Positions 61,572 through 64,000 of a DNA stretch of 64,000 nt are shown here, one piece after another; within the stretch, counting starts at the first letter, position 1; each line of letters begins with the position of its first letter. The stretch is from NCBI RefSeq assembly GCF_031157355.1, contig NZ_JAVIFT010000004.1, forward strand, positions 186,001 to 250,000. Direction: 5' to 3'. This DNA comes from Hyphomicrobium sp. LHD-15. GTDB taxonomy: Bacteria > Pseudomonadota > Alphaproteobacteria > Rhizobiales > Hyphomicrobiaceae. The notes beneath the pieces are model-generated. The model saw only the letters and a program-made list of their open reading frames with translations. It had not been told where the DNA came from and made no database searches. The translations under genes were made by a program, and so were the position numbers.

Positions 61572-62102
61572 CTAGGTGTCAGTGATGCCGAGGCCGATTT
61601 CGGCCGGTAGAGTGGGGTCGAGCTGCACGCAAAGCCGAGACGCGGCGGCACGGGCGATGCGCAAGGTCATGGCCTTGCGCTTCGGCGCGAGGAGGCGGAT
61701 CTCAGGCGCGGCGCGCACGATCTCGCCGCCGTAGCGATCCGCGATAACAAGCCCCGCCTCGACCGGCAGGATCTCTACCGGAAAGCTCGGCAAGACGGCA
61801 AAGAACAGCCGATCCGAGAACTCCCGGTACTCCGGCCATTTGTGGTCGGATCGAAAATCCTCGATCGACGACTTGATCTCCACGATCCAGATCGATCCGT
61901 CCGGCCCGACGCCGACGACGTCGGCGCGCCGCCCGTTCGGGAGAGGTAGTTCGGCAATCGCGGCAAGGCCATGGGCTGCGAGAACGCGCACGACGCCGCG
62001 GCAAATCTCGCGCGCGATCTGCGACTGCGGCCCGCCGAGCGACGTTGGTGGAATATCAACCCCCGCCGCTACGTTCTCCACACTGTCCTCTACGCCGGTC
62101 AT
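61572..62102 (-). CDS. mmcB: MmcB family DNA repair protein
   Basis: This 176-residue protein has the MmcB core: ICRGVVRVLAAHGLAAIAEL, NGRRADVVGVGPDGSIWIVE, IKSSIEDFRSDHKWPEYREF and DRLFFAVLPSFP. The KSSIEDFRSD-like stretch with a preceding E and V carries the PD-(D/E)xK-like pattern. In Caulobacter MmcB is SOS-induced and needed for mitomycin C resistance with the ImuC mutasome. I looked for a GTTC-N7-GTTC LexA box upstream and did not find one. I chose the ATG at 62102; a TTG frame extends to 62150. Confidence 0.87.
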   Translation of the reverse strand: MTGVEDSVENVAAGVDIPPTSLGGPQSQIAREICRGVVRVLAAHGLAAIAELPLPNGRRADVVGVGPDGSIWIVEIKSSIEDFRSDHKWPEYREFSDRLFFAVLPSFPVEILPVEAGLVIADRYGGEIVRAAPEIRLLAPKRKAMTLRIARAAASRLCVQLDPTLPAEIGLGITDT

Positions 62103-62179
62103 CGAACTGCCATTGGGGACTGACACCACTTTGCCCTCAAGTTGACCCAAACTCTCTACCCAATCATCGCTCTAGCGTC

Positions 62180-62222
62180 GTGCTTCTGTTCGGAAAACCG
62201 TTGCACACTTTTCCGGAAGCAC
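62180..62222. repeat. Palindromic intergenic element
   Basis: GTGCTTC...TCGGAAAA (62180-62197) is mirrored by TTTTCCGGAAGCAC (62209-62222) with a CCGTTGCACAC centre. The phrase cggaaaaccgttgcacacttttccgg resembles a palindromic element widely scattered in Hyphomicrobiales (from memory). It is near the start of mmcB but not in it. Confidence 0.5.
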
Positions 62223-62325
62223 TTTTGTTCGAAGTTGTCGCGTCCTGACATCACGGACTATCCGCGCCACGCTCTCCGCATTACCTTGAACCTCGATCTC
62301 ATGACCACGTGAGGCTTCAGCCCCC

Positions 62326-64000
62326 ATGTTCTTCAAGCGACTTTCCAAGTCCAAGTCGACCCCGTCGCCGGCACCAGCGGCAGACGAAACGGCGAAGCTC
62401 GATACCGCCACGAGCGTCCCAGTCCCGGCCCTGCAGGCGAGCAACGGAGCTCAGGCGCTTGCAGCTGCGGACCTGCGCCGCACCGTCGACGGCAAATCGC
62501 TCGGTTTCAAGACGACCGCCGATCTCAAGCCTGCAGCAGGGCTCATTGGCCAGGATCGCGCGCTCAAGGCGCTGGATTTCGGCCTAAGCATAAAAGCACG
62601 TGATTTCAATATCTTCGTGCTGGGCCCGCCTGCCTGCGGAAAAAGCACGGCGGTGCGCGCCCACCTCGCCAAAGCTGCCGCTGCCTCGGAAACGCCTTCC
62701 GATTGGATCTACGTCAACAACTTCTCCGATCCGCGCCGCCCCCGCGCCATCGCACTGCCGGCCGGCCGTGCCGCGGCGCTGAGCAAAGGCCTCGTTTCTG
62801 CGCTTCGCGAGCTTGCGGCTGCGTTGCCGGTCGCCTTCGAAACCGAAGATTACAAAGCCCGGCGCAGCGCCATCGAGGAGGAGTTCCGCAATACGCGCGA
62901 AGACGCGCTCGATGCGGTCTACGCGAAGGCCGCCCAGCAGAACATCGCCGTGCTGCGCACGCCGCTCGGCTTCGGCATGGCCCCCATGCACGACGGCAAG
63001 GTGGTCAAGTCGGAGGTCTTCAACCAGCTTCCGGAAACGATGCGGCGCGATGTCGAAAGCCGGATCAAGTTGCTCCAATCCGAACTCGAAACCATCCTCT
63101 CGGACGCGCCGAAGGCCGACAAGCGCCGGCGCACGCAGCTCGCGGCGCTTAACCAGGACGTCTCGCAGAACGCCATCGAGGACGCGCTCGACGAGCTCAG
63201 CGCAGCCTTCTCCGATCTTCCCGAAATTGCAGCCTTTCTCGCCGAGGCCGCGAGCGATCTCGCCGAGAACGCGGCGCACCTGATTGCGCAACCCGGCTCG
63301 CGCGCCGGTGCTCTTTCAGAAGATGCATTTTCACAGGACGGCCGCTTCCGCCGCTACCTGGTGAACGTGGTGGTCTCGCAAAAGGACGCCAAGGCCGGGG
63401 CTCCGGTTTCGGAAGCCCTCGATCCGACGGCCGCAAATCTTTGCGGGCACACGGAACACATCCAAACCGCGCAAGGCTCTCTCAGCGATTTCCTGCTCAT
63501 CCGGTCCGGAGCGCTGCATCGGGCGAACGGCGGCGCGCTGATGATCGACGCGCGCGACATCGTCAATTCGCCAACGGCCTGGAGCGCACTCAAGCGGGCG
63601 CTCAAGAGCGGCGAGATCAACATCGAAGCGGCGTCCGACGGACTAAACGGCGTGACACGCGCGGAGAGGATCGAGCCGGAACCGATCCCGCTCAATATCA
63701 AGGTCGTTCTGTTCGGCGAGCCCGATCTCTTCTACCGCCTGCACAAAGACGATCCCGGCTTCGCACAGCTGTTCAAGGTGCAGGCCGACTTCGACGAGAC
63801 GCTCGATCGCTCGAAGGACAACGACGCGGCTTACGCGCAGCTCATCGCATCGATTGTCGAGACGCATTCTTTGAAACCGATCGACGCTGCGGGCGTCGCG
63901 CGACTGCTCGAGGTTTCCTCGCGCATCGCCGAGGACAGCGACAAACTTTCGATCGAAGTGGGTCCGATCGCCGACATCGTACGGGAAGCCGACTACTGGT
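62326..64000 (+). CDS. Lon-family AAA ATPase/protease, N-terminal 558 residues (runs off right edge)
   Basis: The open frame starts MFFKRLSKSKSTPSPAPA and continues to the window edge without a stop. After a low-complexity N-terminus, the DLKPAAGLIGQDRALKALDF stretch and Walker A LGPPACGKSTAVRAH near residue 100 mark the AAA domain of the LonB/LonC-like family (AAA_32). A helical insertion is seen at about 150-310. Later, ALHRANGGALMIDARDIV gives a Walker B-like segment near 400. Family members end in a Lon-type serine-lysine protease domain, which would lie beyond the edge. It is distinct from housekeeping Lon, which has a different N-domain. Role: probably ATP-dependent protein turnover (inference). 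Confidence 0.82.
   Translation, partial: MFFKRLSKSKSTPSPAPAADETAKLDTATSVPVPALQASNGAQALAAADLRRTVDGKSLGFKTTADLKPAAGLIGQDRALKALDFGLSIKARDFNIFVLGPPACGKSTAVRAHLAKAAAASETPSDWIYVNNFSDPRRPRAIALPAGRAAALSKGLVSALRELAAALPVAFETEDYKARRSAIEEEFRNTREDALDAVYAKAAQQNIAVLRTPLGFGMAPMHDGKVVKSEVFNQLPETMRRDVESRIKLLQSELETILSDAPKADKRRRTQLAALNQDVSQNAIEDALDELSAAFSDLPEIAAFLAEAASDLAENAAHLIAQPGSRAGALSEDAFSQDGRFRRYLVNVVVSQKDAKAGAPVSEALDPTAANLCGHTEHIQTAQGSLSDFLLIRSGALHRANGGALMIDARDIVNSPTAWSALKRALKSGEINIEAASDGLNGVTRAERIEPEPIPLNIKVVLFGEPDLFYRLHKDDPGFAQLFKVQADFDETLDRSKDNDAAYAQLIASIVETHSLKPIDAAGVARLLEVSSRIAEDSDKLSIEVGPIADIVREADYW

Noticed and set aside
62151-62325. LexA (SOS) box upstream of mmcB
   Set aside because: GTTC occurs near 62189 and 62229, but no GTTC-N7-GTTC or GAAC-N7-GAAC spacing was found.

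Overview
The window is about 62% G+C chromosomal DNA of an alphaproteobacterium, most likely a member of Hyphomicrobiales (a Hyphomicrobium-like or related genus). The evidence is gene content and order: cobS/cobT next to a J-domain protein and bolA; aroK-aroB beside a CorC/HlyC-type CBS protein, xerD and accA; a RegB/RegA redox two-component pair with an SCO-type copper chaperone; MmcB; an intracellular PHA depolymerase; and palindromic intergenic elements of a kind common in this order. The genus is an inference from memory of synteny, not a computed placement.

Layout. 1-11461 is a surface or secretion block. A huge RTX-like repeat protein (minus strand, running off the left edge) faces a type I secretion ABC transporter and membrane fusion protein. 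These are followed by a five-gene, mostly overlapping operon that should make a CDP-linked, C-methyl-branched 6-deoxy sugar. 11462-19696 holds housekeeping genes: DUF1178, nitrilase-family amidase, glutaredoxin, ComF, a methyltransferase, GNAT, MutT, a KAS III-like enzyme and a divergent class A penicillin-binding protein. 19697-25037 holds an A+T-richer gene-poor stretch and then an unrecognised two-gene unit: a very large AAA plus HerA-like ATPase and a helix-rich companion. 25499-40622 holds a CAP lipoprotein, a phytase-like protein, CobT/CobS, a J-domain protein, BolA, an FAD reductase, a CorC-like protein, AroB/AroK, two unknown envelope proteins, XerD and AccA. 40824-44589 holds three tandem L,D-transpeptidase paralogues and a UPF0114 membrane protein. 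44635-50109 holds a PAS-GGDEF-EAL protein, a saccharopine-dehydrogenase-like enzyme, a DUF336 protein and a slipin. 50504-50648 holds two abutting, irregular tRNA-like genes. 51054-55115 holds a cholesterol-oxidase-like GMC enzyme, a bacterial PRMT-like methyltransferase and PhaZ. 55320-59947 is an SCO/ABC-2 export operon divergent from regB-regA. 59995-64000 holds an unknown exported protein and a small secreted protein sharing a motif, MmcB, and the N-terminal part of a Lon-family AAA protease.

How the parts may work together. The RTX protein is the obvious substrate for the adjacent type I exporter, and the neighbouring nucleotide-sugar genes could supply a cell-surface sugar needed to anchor or decorate it, as in the Caulobacter S-layer locus (inference). 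The L,D-transpeptidases and the divergent PBP point to active peptidoglycan remodelling. The most plausible undescribed systems are the AAA-HerA/companion pair and the RTX/exporter/branched-sugar block. Many starts were moved inward from the longest open frame; the reason is given with each gene. Positions come from reading the sequence by eye, so single-base errors at chosen starts are possible.
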